Below, one piece after another: positions 8,431 through 16,772 of a DNA stretch of 64,000 nt (position 1 is its first letter; each line of letters begins with the position of its first letter). Under the pieces are notes generated by a model. It did no database searches, was not told the origin of the DNA, and saw only the letters and a list, made by a program, of their open reading frames with translations. The DNA is from Tardibacter chloracetimidivorans. GTDB taxonomy: Bacteria > Pseudomonadota > Alphaproteobacteria > Sphingomonadales > Sphingomonadaceae. The stretch spans positions 1,351,501-1,415,500 of the forward strand of contig NZ_CP018221.1 of assembly GCF_001890385.1 (NCBI RefSeq). The letters run 5' to 3'. The translations under genes and the position numbers were made by a program.

Positions 8431-9009
8431 TCAGCGAGGCAGGTAGAACTGCGTCACCATGCAATAGAGCATCGGGATCGACAGCAGCGTGTTGATGCGG
8501 CTGAAGATCATCGCCGTGGTCGCCGATTTGGCCTTCGCGTCCGCGTCCGCCTCGACGATGCCGAGCGCGCGCTTCTGGTTCGGCCAGATCACGAACCACA
8601 CGTTGAACGCCATGATAAGCCCCAGCCACATGCCGATGCCGATGATGACAAAGCCGGGCTGAAACAGCAGCCCTTCGACGAGGTAATGATTCAATCCCGC
8701 AATGAGCAGGCCGGTAATGACAGTGAACAGCGCCCCATAGCGGAACCAGAAAAGCGCTTCCGGCGCGATATATTTGGAGACGCCGGGTTTCAGTTCGGCA
8801 GGAACCTTCGGCATGGTCGGTATCTGCACGAAGTTGAAATAATAGAGCAGGCCGATCCACATGATGCCGAACAGGACATGGAGGTAACGCAATATCCAGT
8901 TGGCATAGCTGCCGTCGAACGCATCGCCATGAAAACCGAAGATAATGGCGAGGAGCAGTATCGCCCCCAGGCCCAGAACGAGATTCAGATTACCCATGAT
9001 CTTAGCCAC
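8431..9009 (-). CDS. PuuD-like multi-pass membrane protein (urate hydroxylase N-terminal family)
   Basis: About 192 residues with five likely membrane helices (for example LVLGLGAILLLAIIFGF, LHVLFGIMWIGLLYYF and FVIIGIGMWLGLIMAF). Histidines next to helices (RYLHVL, GLNHYL) could bind heme. It resembles the membrane part of PuuD, but the cytochrome c domain of full urate hydroxylase is absent and no purine genes are nearby, so urate activity is doubtful. GTG 9009 is preferred: GGGGGAAGG lies seven bases upstream, whereas the ATG at 9027 would contain that ribosome site. Confidence 0.7.
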   Translation of the reverse strand: MAKIMGNLNLVLGLGAILLLAIIFGFHGDAFDGSYANWILRYLHVLFGIMWIGLLYYFNFVQIPTMPKVPAELKPGVSKYIAPEALFWFRYGALFTVITGLLIAGLNHYLVEGLLFQPGFVIIGIGMWLGLIMAFNVWFVIWPNQKRALGIVEADADAKAKSATTAMIFSRINTLLSIPMLYCMVTQFYLPR

Positions 9010-9089
9010 GGCTGTTCCTTCCCCCAATATGCTGCCGCGCCCTTGCAGGCAGCCCTTGCCGGCCCCTTATATGAACAGGAAAGGATGAT

Positions 9090-9109
9090 GCACAAGCATG
9101 TGCTTGTGC
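9090..9109. promoter_or_regulatory. 20-bp palindrome, candidate operator
   Basis: GCACAAGCA (9090-9098), a two-base centre, then the exact reverse complement TGCTTGTGC (9101-9109). It lies in the divergent gap between the PuuD-like gene and the phospholipase D gene, where a dimeric repressor would act. The cognate regulator is unknown. Confidence 0.55.
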
Positions 9110-9172
9110 GATAAGTTGTTTTGTCTCCACGACGGACGAGTATGGAATGCATCGCCAGCGCGTTATCAGGGC

Positions 9173-10330
9173 ATGACGGAAGCGGCAGCGCAACGCGGTG
9201 ATTTCATCGTCGAAGGGCACCGGCTGAGCTTCGCGACAACCGGCCCACGCGCGCTGGATCGCCTGTGCGGGCTGATCGATGGGGCAAGAAGCGAACTCCT
9301 GCTCCTCTATTATATCTTTGCAGCTGACGCCGTTGGCCACCGCGTTCGGGACGCCATCGGCAACGCGAGGCAGCGCGGTGTCGACGTTTCGCTCATCATC
9401 GACGACTTCGGAAGCGAGGACACGCCTGAAAGCTTCTTCGCGCCGCTGGCGGAAAGCGGCGTGCAGGTCTGCCGGTTCCATCCCCGGCTGGGCCGCCGCT
9501 ATCTGCTGCGCAACCACCAGAAGGTGGCGATCGCCGACGCAAGCCGCGCGATCATTGGCGGGTTCAATGTCGAAGACGAATATTTCATGCCCGACCACCC
9601 GGAAAGCTGGCACGACTATGGCGTGGAGGTGGAGGGGCCATCGATCGCGCATCTGGCGGATTACTACCGGGCATTATTCCGCTGGTCCGGCGACCCCCGA
9701 GGGAGCATGCGGACGATCCGCAAGCTCGTTCAGAGTTCCAGCCAGACCCGGGGTGCCGTGCGGTGGCTGATCGGGGGGCCCACATTGCGGCCGAGCGGTC
9801 TTGTCCGGACGTTGAAGAGCGACTTTCAGGGCGCGCGCGACCTGATGATGTCCATGGCCTATTTCGCCCCCAACCCCGGTTTCCTGAGGCGTTTGGGACG
9901 CATTGGGGAACGCGGCGCGGCCACCGTCGTCACCGCCGCCAGATCGGACAACAACGTCACCATCGACGCCGCCCGGCACTGCTACCGCCGCCTGCTGCGC
10001 CGGGGCGTGAAGATCTACGAATATGGCAAGCAGCGGCTGCACGCCAAGTTGATCGTGGCCGATGACATCACCTACATCGGCTCCGCCAATTTCGACGTCA
10101 GAAGCCTTTACCTCAACATGGAACTGATGCTGCGGGTGGACGACCCCGCCTTTGCGGGAGAAATCCGCAGCCGCATTGCCGAGGACATCGCCGTCAGCGA
10201 ACGGATTGACCGGGCACGCTATCGGCAGATGTCGAACTGGTGGCGAAAGCTCAAATGGACGATCGCCTATTTCATCGTCGCAATTCTGGATTTCAACGTC
10301 GCGCGCCGCCTGAATCTGGGCAACGACTGA
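9173..10330 (+). CDS. Phospholipase D family protein, cardiolipin synthase-like
   Basis: Two HKD motifs define the active site: NHQKVAIAD near residue 115, followed by GGFN, and RLHAKLIVADD near 290, followed by GSANFD. The 385-residue size and the spacing match bacterial cardiolipin synthase C/ClsB-type enzymes, which transfer phosphatidyl groups between phosphatidylglycerol molecules. There are no N-terminal membrane helices, but a hydrophobic segment near the end (WTIAYFIVAILDF) may anchor it. ATG 9173 gives a sensible N-terminus (MTEAAAQRGD); the longer frame from 9098 reads like non-coding sequence. It is convergent with a PmtA-like methyltransferase, so both may act on membrane phospholipids. 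Confidence 0.85.
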   Translation: MTEAAAQRGDFIVEGHRLSFATTGPRALDRLCGLIDGARSELLLLYYIFAADAVGHRVRDAIGNARQRGVDVSLIIDDFGSEDTPESFFAPLAESGVQVCRFHPRLGRRYLLRNHQKVAIADASRAIIGGFNVEDEYFMPDHPESWHDYGVEVEGPSIAHLADYYRALFRWSGDPRGSMRTIRKLVQSSSQTRGAVRWLIGGPTLRPSGLVRTLKSDFQGARDLMMSMAYFAPNPGFLRRLGRIGERGAATVVTAARSDNNVTIDAARHCYRRLLRRGVKIYEYGKQRLHAKLIVADDITYIGSANFDVRSLYLNMELMLRVDDPAFAGEIRSRIAEDIAVSERIDRARYRQMSNWWRKLKWTIAYFIVAILDFNVARRLNLGND

Positions 10331-10335
10331 GCCGG

Positions 10336-10950
10336 TCAGGCATGTGCGAAGAAGAGTTGTGCGGGAGGGACGTTCAGCGCTTCGAAACCCCGGTCGATGT
10401 GATCGAATTCGGCCCGCAGATAATCACCCACCTTTGGGGAAAACTGGTAGACGAGGAAGATACCGCCGGGCTTCAACGACGATCGCGTCGCTTTCACGAT
10501 CGCCGGCCCCACTCCGGCCGGAAGCGTCGAGAAGGGCAGGCCGGAAATGACGTAATCCGCGCCTTCGCACCCGTTGTCCGCCAGTATCTTGCCCAGGTCC
10601 GCCGCCGAACGATTTGCGACGATCAACCTCGGGTCGGCAAACTCATGCCGCAGATACTCGCAGAAATCGGCGTTGGTATCGACTGCGATCAGCTTTGCGT
10701 CGGGCTTCAGCCGATCAAGGATGGGCTTTGTGATGGTGCCGACGCCGGGGCCGAATTCGACGAACACATCGGCGCGTCCCCAGTTCACCGGCGCGAGGAT
10801 TTTTTCGATCAGGAAGCGCGAGGACGGGATAACCGAGCCCACCATCACGGGATTTTTTAGAAATCCGCGCGCGAACATGGTGAGAGGCCCGGGACGTCGC
10901 GACTTGCCGATCGCCTTGCCCTCTGCACGCCCAGCCCCAAATGCCGACAT
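10336..10950 (-). CDS. Class I SAM methyltransferase, phospholipid N-methyltransferase (PmtA)-like
   Basis: A 204-residue methyltransferase with the SAM-binding motif VEFGPGVGT at 64-72 and LIAVDTNADFCEYL as motif II. The family (KsgA-like fold, GSVIPSSRFL start region, ISGLPFSTLP post-motif) contains the PmtA enzymes that methylate phosphatidylethanolamine toward phosphatidylcholine. Specificity is inferred from family resemblance only. ATG 10950 has AGGGAG eight bases upstream. It follows the CDC48 gene on the same strand after 126 bases and is convergent with the cardiolipin-synthase-like gene, five bases apart. Confidence 0.75.
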   Translation of the reverse strand: MSAFGAGRAEGKAIGKSRRPGPLTMFARGFLKNPVMVGSVIPSSRFLIEKILAPVNWGRADVFVEFGPGVGTITKPILDRLKPDAKLIAVDTNADFCEYLRHEFADPRLIVANRSAADLGKILADNGCEGADYVISGLPFSTLPAGVGPAIVKATRSSLKPGGIFLVYQFSPKVGDYLRAEFDHIDRGFEALNVPPAQLFFAHA

Positions 10951-11076
10951 CAACTGCTCCCTGACTTTCAACGCGCGAACGGCGTTCAAAGCTGCCGTTG
11001 GCCGAAGACTGAATCCAACGCAAGTGGCCGTGCGCCCGGCGGACGTTTTCACCCGGACGACATCAGGCAACCGATC

Positions 11077-13380
11077 CTAAACGGTTTTCCCGTCCGGCGA
11101 GTTTCGCGGCTTCAACATGCCCGGACTAATGAAGCCAAGCGGCACCTGCATGGCGTCCTGCTTGAGCGTGGACTGCATCGCCCTGTATTCCTCTTCCATC
11201 TCCGGCGTCACGCTGGCGCGCGTTTCCTTCAGCGCGGCTTCGAAATGATCGCCGGATACGGCGGTAACCATATTGTCCTGCCTCAACGCGGTAAGCCCCG
11301 CGCGACGCACCAGGTCCTCAAGGTCCGCGCCGGTGAAGCGGGGTGTGCGCCGCGCCAGATCATCAAGATCGACGCCCTCGCCCAGCGGCATCTTTTCGGT
11401 ATGAATGCCCAAAATCTGCCGACGCCCCTTTTCGTCGGGGACCGGCACATAGATAATCTCGTCGAAACGGCCGGGTCGAAGCAGCGCCGGGTCGACCAGA
11501 TTGGGCCGGTTCGTTGCGCCGATGACTACCACCGACTGCAATTCCTCCAGCCCGTCCATCTCGGCAAGGATCGTGTTGACCACCCGCTCCGTCACCTGAG
11601 GCTCGCCAAACCCTCTGCCCCGCGCGGGCACAAGGCTGTCGATCTCGTCGATGAAGATGACGGTGGGAGCCACCTGTCGGGCACGGGCGAACAGCCGTGC
11701 GATCTGCTGCTCGCTTTCCCCATACCATTTGGAAAGAAGGTCGGACGATTTCACGGTGATGAAATTGGCCTCGGATTCTCGCGCCACCGCCTTGGCGAGC
11801 AACGTCTTGCCCGTGCCCGGCGGCCCGAACAGCAGAAAGCCCTTGGCGGGGCGTATGCCAAGCCGGTGAAAGGCAGCCGCGTTCTTGAGCGGCAGTTCCA
11901 CGCCCTCGCGCAGTTTGTCGCGAGCTTCGTCGACGCCGCCGACGTCGTCCCAGCGGACATCCGGCATCTGCACCATGATTTCGCGCATGGCCGATGGCTG
12001 GACTCTTTTATGGGCAGCGATGAAATCATCCCGCCGCACCGAAAGATTCTCCAGGACTTCCGGCGGGACGGTCCCTTCCTCCAGATTCAGCTGGGGCATG
12101 ATCCGCCGCACCGCCTCGATCCCCGCCTCGCGGGTGATGGCGGCCAGATCGGCCCCGACATAGCCGTAGGTGATTCGCGCCAATTCATCCAGATCGACAT
12201 CTTCGGCCAGCGGCATCGCGCGGGTGTGAATGCCCAAAATCTCGCGGCGTCCGGGCTGGTCGGGCACGCCGATGATGATCTCCCGGTCGAAACGGCCGGG
12301 ACGACGCAGCGCCTCGTCCAGGGCTTCCGGGCGATTGGTCGCGGCGATGACCACAAGATTCTGTCGCGGCTCCAGCCCGTCCATCAGCGTCAGCAACTGC
12401 GCCACCAGCCGCCGCTCGGCCTCCCCTGTCACCTGCCCGCGCTTGGGCGCGATCGAATCGATCTCATCGATGAACAGAATGGAAGGCGCGTTGGCGCTCG
12501 CTTCTTCAAAGACTTCCCGCAGCCGCCGTTCGGATTCGCCATAGGCGGATCCCATGATTTCCGGCCCGGCGATATGAAAGAACTGCGCCTCCGATTCGTT
12601 CGCAACCGCGCGGGCGAGCCGCGTCTTGCCGGTGCCGGGCGGACCGTGGAGGAGAACCCCCTTGGGCGGATCGACGCCAAGACGCTGGAACAACTCCGGA
12701 TAGCGGAGCGGCAGTTCGACCATTTCCCTGATCTGGTCGATCGTCACCCCGAGGCCGCCCAGATCGTCATAGGTCACGTCCGCGCGCCGGGCTTCCTTGG
12801 GCTCTTCATACTCGGGGCGAAGCTCGATTTCCGTTTCGGGCGTGATCTGGACGATGCCCTTTGGCGCAGTGGAGACGACGGCCAGCCGCACTTCCTGCAA
12901 CGCATAGGCCGGAGCGTTCAGCATCTGGCGAAGCTGCGGCGGCAGGTCGCCCCTGTCCACACGCTGCTGGCCGGACGTCGAAACGACATCGCCCGCGACA
13001 AGAGGCCTCATCCCGAAAGTGCGACGCAGCGCCTCGCTAGACCCCTGCAGTCGAAGATTCTTCTGCGCGGGAGCAAAGACGACTCGGGTCGCGGGCTTTG
13101 CTTCCGCCTTGCGGATTTCCACGAAATCGCCCGAGCCCGCGCCCGCATTGGCGCGCTGCAGCCCATCGAGGCGCAGAATGTCCAGCCCTTCGTCTTCAGC
13201 ATAGGATAATACGGCCCGCGCCGGCGTAGATCGACGGCCGACGATCTCCACCACATCGCCTTCAGCAAGGCCAAGCGCGTTCATCGACGTGCGTGACAGC
13301 CTGGCCAGGCCCCTGCCGGCATCATCCGGCCGCGCGTTTGCGACCTGAAGCTTTCGGACGTCCGATTCTGCATCCGCCAA
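11077..13380 (-). CDS. CDC48/VAT-type AAA ATPase
   Basis: A 767-residue double-ring AAA unfoldase. An N-terminal double-psi barrel (residues 1-180) precedes two ATPase modules. D1 has Walker A GPPGTGKT at ~244 and ILFIDEID; D2 has GPPGTGKT at ~517 and VIFIDEID. Arginine-finger regions ([16 protein letters not shown]) are present in both. In eukaryotes and archaea this protein extracts and unfolds substrates for the proteasome; the bacterial role is unknown. The C-terminus (PDGKTV) lacks the HbYX proteasome-docking signature. The start is TTG 13380, chosen because GGGAGG lies nine bases upstream and the longer frame translates a terminator. Confidence 0.92.
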   Translation of the reverse strand: MADAESDVRKLQVANARPDDAGRGLARLSRTSMNALGLAEGDVVEIVGRRSTPARAVLSYAEDEGLDILRLDGLQRANAGAGSGDFVEIRKAEAKPATRVVFAPAQKNLRLQGSSEALRRTFGMRPLVAGDVVSTSGQQRVDRGDLPPQLRQMLNAPAYALQEVRLAVVSTAPKGIVQITPETEIELRPEYEEPKEARRADVTYDDLGGLGVTIDQIREMVELPLRYPELFQRLGVDPPKGVLLHGPPGTGKTRLARAVANESEAQFFHIAGPEIMGSAYGESERRLREVFEEASANAPSILFIDEIDSIAPKRGQVTGEAERRLVAQLLTLMDGLEPRQNLVVIAATNRPEALDEALRRPGRFDREIIIGVPDQPGRREILGIHTRAMPLAEDVDLDELARITYGYVGADLAAITREAGIEAVRRIMPQLNLEEGTVPPEVLENLSVRRDDFIAAHKRVQPSAMREIMVQMPDVRWDDVGGVDEARDKLREGVELPLKNAAAFHRLGIRPAKGFLLFGPPGTGKTLLAKAVARESEANFITVKSSDLLSKWYGESEQQIARLFARARQVAPTVIFIDEIDSLVPARGRGFGEPQVTERVVNTILAEMDGLEELQSVVVIGATNRPNLVDPALLRPGRFDEIIYVPVPDEKGRRQILGIHTEKMPLGEGVDLDDLARRTPRFTGADLEDLVRRAGLTALRQDNMVTAVSGDHFEAALKETRASVTPEMEEEYRAMQSTLKQDAMQVPLGFISPGMLKPRNSPDGKTV

Positions 13381-13458
13381 TTGCCCGATCCTCCCGTTAC
13401 GATCCCGCCGTTTCGAATAGATAATGATCGAGACCGAAGATGCGATGCCTTGCAACAA

Positions 13459-13490
13459 TAAAAAAGGGGCCAGCCCAAAAGGGCCGGCCC
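13459..13490 (-). terminator. Rho-independent terminator in the CDC48 leader
   Basis: On the minus strand GGGCCGGCCC, a TTTT loop, GGGCTGGCCC and then a run of six T. It lies about 80 bases upstream of the CDC48 start and points toward it. No minus-strand gene lies upstream, so it is either an attenuator or the end of a short unannotated RNA. Confidence 0.7.
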
Positions 13491-13552
13491 GCAAGTTTTA
13501 GGAGAGGATGCCTGAAAGGCCCGTTCCTTGTGCAGTTGAGCGATTCTCTTCG

Positions 13553-13592
13553 CAACTGCAAAAAACTTGACGCCAATTGCAAAAAATGCAAT
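13553..13592. promoter_or_regulatory. LysR-type operator region upstream of the LysR gene
   Basis: ATTGCA (13576-13581), five A, TGCAAT (13587-13592) is a perfect T-N11-A LysR box. The 13-base unit CAAYTGCAAAAAA is also repeated directly at 13553 and 13574, a 21-base step (two helical turns). It lies about 95 bases before the LysR start. The stretch 13381-13686 (306 bases) contains this region, the terminator above and no gene I can support. Confidence 0.6.
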
Positions 13593-13686
13593 TCACTCGC
13601 TATTGAAAAGGGGCTGGTTTTTGCCGGAAACCTGCACCACATCGATACCGCGCTGCGCAATTGCAGATGGGGAATGGGGCGTTCCA

Positions 13687-14604
13687 ATGTTGAGGCTGCC
13701 GCCGCTTGGGGCAATAGAGGCGTTTGTGACAGTGGCCCGAATGGGCTCCATAAAGAATGCCGCCGAAGTTCTCGCCCTGTCGCCATCAGCGCTCAGCCGG
13801 CGGGTGCAAACCCTTGAAAACAGGATGGGTGAAGCTCTTTTCGAGCGGAAGCACCAGGCGCTGTCTTTGACGATCGCGGGCGAACGCCTGCTCGAAGCCG
13901 TCGCCCCGCTCATCGACGATCTGGGACGAATCTTCGACAGCATGAGCGGGCCTCACGAACTGCGGCTGCGCGTCGGCGTCCTGCCCCTGTTCGCGTCGCA
14001 CGTGCTGATGCCGCAACTGCCACGGTTGCGAAATCTGCATCCGGAACTGCACCTCGATCTGGATACGGCGCCCTTGCCCGTCAGCCGCCTGGGCGAAGGG
14101 CTGGATGTCGCGCTTACCCTGGCGCAAGACATCGACCCGCGCTTTTATTCGCGCCGGATCGGACATAACCGCATCGCGGTCGTCGCATCGAAGGCGATGG
14201 CGAACAGCAGCAATGCACCGCGAACCCCTGATGATCTGCGAGGGCACACCTTCCTGGTCCACCGTGACATGCCCAACGCCGTCAATCACTGGTTCGAGGC
14301 GCAGGGCCTGCCCGTGATCCGGCCGGTGGAAACCATTCAGTTCGACAGCGGCCAGCTGATTCTGGACGCGGCCGCGACAGACATGGGCATCGCGTTCATG
14401 CTGGATACGCTGCTCGCCAACGATCCCCGGCTCCAGCCGATCTTCGATGTGAAGATCGACAGCCCCTATGAATATTGGTTCGTGTGCAAGCAGGCGGCCT
14501 TGTCATCCAAGGCCGTCCGCATGTTCCATAACTGGCTGTTCGACGAGATCGACCTGGCCAATCCCGCCCCGCCGGCGACTCAGGCCGCCAGCCGCGCCTT
14601 CTGA
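13687..14604 (+). CDS. LysR-family transcriptional regulator (GcvA-like)
   Basis: A 305-residue regulator. The winged helix-turn-helix spans about residues 5-60 (GAIEAFVTVARMGSIKNAAE then LSPSALSRRVQTLE), followed by the periplasmic-binding-fold effector domain (LRLRVGVLPLFA onward). It resembles the GcvA/AmpR branch, whose members read LPPLGAIEAF. ATG 13687 is used; the frame upstream to 13567 runs through operator-like sequence. It is divergent from the CDC48 ATPase gene, so that gene, or the regulator itself, is the likely target. Confidence 0.88.
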   Translation: MLRLPPLGAIEAFVTVARMGSIKNAAEVLALSPSALSRRVQTLENRMGEALFERKHQALSLTIAGERLLEAVAPLIDDLGRIFDSMSGPHELRLRVGVLPLFASHVLMPQLPRLRNLHPELHLDLDTAPLPVSRLGEGLDVALTLAQDIDPRFYSRRIGHNRIAVVASKAMANSSNAPRTPDDLRGHTFLVHRDMPNAVNHWFEAQGLPVIRPVETIQFDSGQLILDAAATDMGIAFMLDTLLANDPRLQPIFDVKIDSPYEYWFVCKQAALSSKAVRMFHNWLFDEIDLANPAPPATQAASRAF

Positions 14605-15038
14605 ATCTTGCCGGGCTTTGCAGGCGGCTCGCCCTTGGGAAGCGCATCGACATGTTCCATGCCGTCGGTCACTTCACCCCAGACGGTATATTGCCGGTCC
14701 AGAAAGGTCGCGTCGCCAAAGCAGATGAAGAACTGGCTGTTGGCCGAGTTCGGGTTCGACGTACGCGCCATGGAGCAAACGCCCCGGACGTGCGGCTCGG
14801 CGGAAAATTCCGCCTTCAGGTCGGGCTTCTCCGATCCGCCCATGCCGGTGCCCGTAGGATCGCCGCCTTGCGCCATGAAGCCATCGATCACCCGGTGAAA
14901 CAAAACGCCGTCGTAAAAGCCTTCGCGGGTCAGTTCCTTGATCCGCTCGACATGGCCGGGAGCAAGGTCCGGCCGCAGCCGGATGGTGACGTCGCCGCTG
15001 TCCAGCGTGAAGATGAGGGTGTTTTCGGCGTCGGACAT
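14580..15038 (-). CDS. ppiB: Peptidyl-prolyl cis-trans isomerase, cyclophilin type
   Basis: A 152-residue cyclophilin without signal peptide, so cytoplasmic. Active-site segments are complete: FHRVIDGFMAQGGDPTGTG (Arg, Phe, Met, Gln), SMARTSNPNSANSQFFI and FLDRQYTVWGEV. It catalyses proline isomerisation during folding. Two adjacent ATG codons exist; 15038 has GGAG at a better distance than 15041. The 3' end overlaps the convergent LysR gene end by 25 bases. Confidence 0.93.
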   Translation of the reverse strand: MSDAENTLIFTLDSGDVTIRLRPDLAPGHVERIKELTREGFYDGVLFHRVIDGFMAQGGDPTGTGMGGSEKPDLKAEFSAEPHVRGVCSMARTSNPNSANSQFFICFGDATFLDRQYTVWGEVTDGMEHVDALPKGEPPAKPGKIQKARLAA

Positions 15039-15176
15039 CATTCTCTCCAAAATTGCACGGGCCGCATTTAGGGTGTCTGCGCTGCCCATGCCACCCCAAA
15101 TCAGCCCAATCAGTCTGGCCGGTTGCAAGGCCCGACCGAGAGGAATAGGCCTGACGGGACAACGGAGTTACTGTTC

Positions 15177-16772
15177 TTGACGGCTAGCGGCTCGCGGGCG
15201 TCCATTCTGTCCCGGCAGGTTTCCACGGCAATCGGGCTTCTTGTCCTTTGCCTGTGCGCTCTCGCGCTTGCCGGCTGCTCCCGGCAACAGGCGCAACCGC
15301 AAGCCCCGCCCGACGACGTTCTGATTCGCCTGTCGGATGACGAAGTCAAGAGCCTGGACCCCCAGAAGGTGTCCGACCTCACCTCGCTCAGGGTCGCGAT
15401 GGACCAGTTCGAGGGGCTGACCCGCTATCGCGGCGACGGAACGGTCGAGCCGGGACTGGCCGCAGGCTGGAGCCATGACCCGCAGGGCCTCATCTGGCGC
15501 TTCGTCTTGCGTCGGGGGCTGCGCTTTTCGGATGGAGCGCCGATCACGGCCGAAACATTCGTCGCAGTTCTGGAAAGGCTGCGGCGCGGCGTCACCGCTT
15601 CTCCCACCGCGGGCTTGTTCGACGTGATCGAAAGCATGGACGCGCCCGAGAGCCATGTTCTGACGCTGAAGCTGCGGCATCCGTTCCCGGCGCTTACCGA
15701 ATTGCTTGCTCATCCAGCAATCGCCGCGCTTCCGATGCACCGAATCGCCGAAGCGGGCGACCGCTGGACCGAAGACCGGCCGCTGGTGACATCAGGCCCC
15801 TATCGCCTGCAAAGCTGGGCGCTGCATGACCGTATTCTGCTGGAGCGCAATCCCAACTGGCACGACGCTCCCGCCCCGATCCCCGCCATCGAGTGGAAGC
15901 CCGCAGGCGACAAGCAGAGCGCCTTTCGCCAGTTTCGCGCCGGCCAGGCCCATATCGTCAGCGATTTCCCGTCCGAGCGGCTCGACTGGCTGAACCGCCG
16001 AATGCCGGGAGCGGCCCAGATCTCGGCCTATCGCGGTTCCTATTATTTCGTGTTCAACACCCGGCGGCCGCCGTTCGACGACAGGCGGGTGCGCCTCGCG
16101 CTCAATTTGGCCGTCGAGCGGGAGGCGATCACCGACAGGCTGCTTGCCGTCGGCAATCCCCCGGCCTGGGGCGTGGTGCCCGCAGGTCTGTCGCGGCAAG
16201 GAGGCCACCGCCCCGACTGGAGCTTCTGGCCGCGTCAAAAGCGGCTTTCGGAAGCACGTCGCCTGCTGGGCGAGGCGGGCTATGGGGCAGATCGGCCGTT
16301 GCGGTTTGAAATACGCTTCAACAGCGATAGCGATCATCGCCGGGTGGCGCTTGCGTTGCTCGACAACTGGCGCGACCTGCCGGTCGAAGTGCGGCTTCTC
16401 AACACCGAGGCGACGCTCCACTTCGCCAGTCTCAGAAACGGCGATTTCGAACTGGCGCGATCCGGCTGGATCGGGGATCTGTCGGCGCCGGAAAACTTTC
16501 TGAGCATCTACAGAGGCGACAGCCCGCTCAACTATCCGGGCTATCGCGGTGCTGCCTTTGAACGGCTGCTGGAGCAGGCGCTCGCCATCAGCGACCCCCG
16601 GCAACGCGACGCGGCGATGGCGCAGGCCGAAGCGGCGCTGATGGAAGACGCGCCCGTCCTTCCCGTTCATTACTATGTTACCAAAAATCTGGTAGGACCC
16701 CGCGTCACCGGCTGGCGAAACAATCTGGCCAATGTTCACCCGTCGCGCACCCTGGGACTGAAGGGCTCATGA
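15177..16772 (+). CDS. ABC transporter substrate-binding lipoprotein, family 5 (OppA-like), first of pair
   Basis: A 531-residue extracytoplasmic solute-binding protein. The signal sequence ends in the lipobox LAGC (Cys34), so it is anchored as a lipoprotein. The body follows the OppA/DppA pattern: DEVKSLDPQKVSD, WRFVLRRGLRFSDG, SGPYRLQSW and FNTRRPPFDDRRVRLALN. It should bind peptides. TTG 15177 is preferred, with GGAG nine bases upstream; the frame from 15123 adds an implausible charged extension. It overlaps the next gene by four bases, and no permease or ATPase gene is near. Confidence 0.88.
   Translation: MTASGSRASILSRQVSTAIGLLVLCLCALALAGCSRQQAQPQAPPDDVLIRLSDDEVKSLDPQKVSDLTSLRVAMDQFEGLTRYRGDGTVEPGLAAGWSHDPQGLIWRFVLRRGLRFSDGAPITAETFVAVLERLRRGVTASPTAGLFDVIESMDAPESHVLTLKLRHPFPALTELLAHPAIAALPMHRIAEAGDRWTEDRPLVTSGPYRLQSWALHDRILLERNPNWHDAPAPIPAIEWKPAGDKQSAFRQFRAGQAHIVSDFPSERLDWLNRRMPGAAQISAYRGSYYFVFNTRRPPFDDRRVRLALNLAVEREAITDRLLAVGNPPAWGVVPAGLSRQGGHRPDWSFWPRQKRLSEARRLLGEAGYGADRPLRFEIRFNSDSDHRRVALALLDNWRDLPVEVRLLNTEATLHFASLRNGDFELARSGWIGDLSAPENFLSIYRGDSPLNYPGYRGAAFERLLEQALAISDPRQRDAAMAQAEAALMEDAPVLPVHYYVTKNLVGPRVTGWRNNLANVHPSRTLGLKGS

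Noticed and set aside
8431-9009. Naming the PuuD-like gene a functional urate hydroxylase
   Set aside because: The cytochrome c domain is missing and no purine catabolism gene is adjacent; only the membrane fold is supported.
11245-13209. 654-codon open frame opposite the CDC48 ATPase
   Set aside because: An antisense shadow; the repeated His/Arg/Asp-rich text mirrors the two AAA modules.
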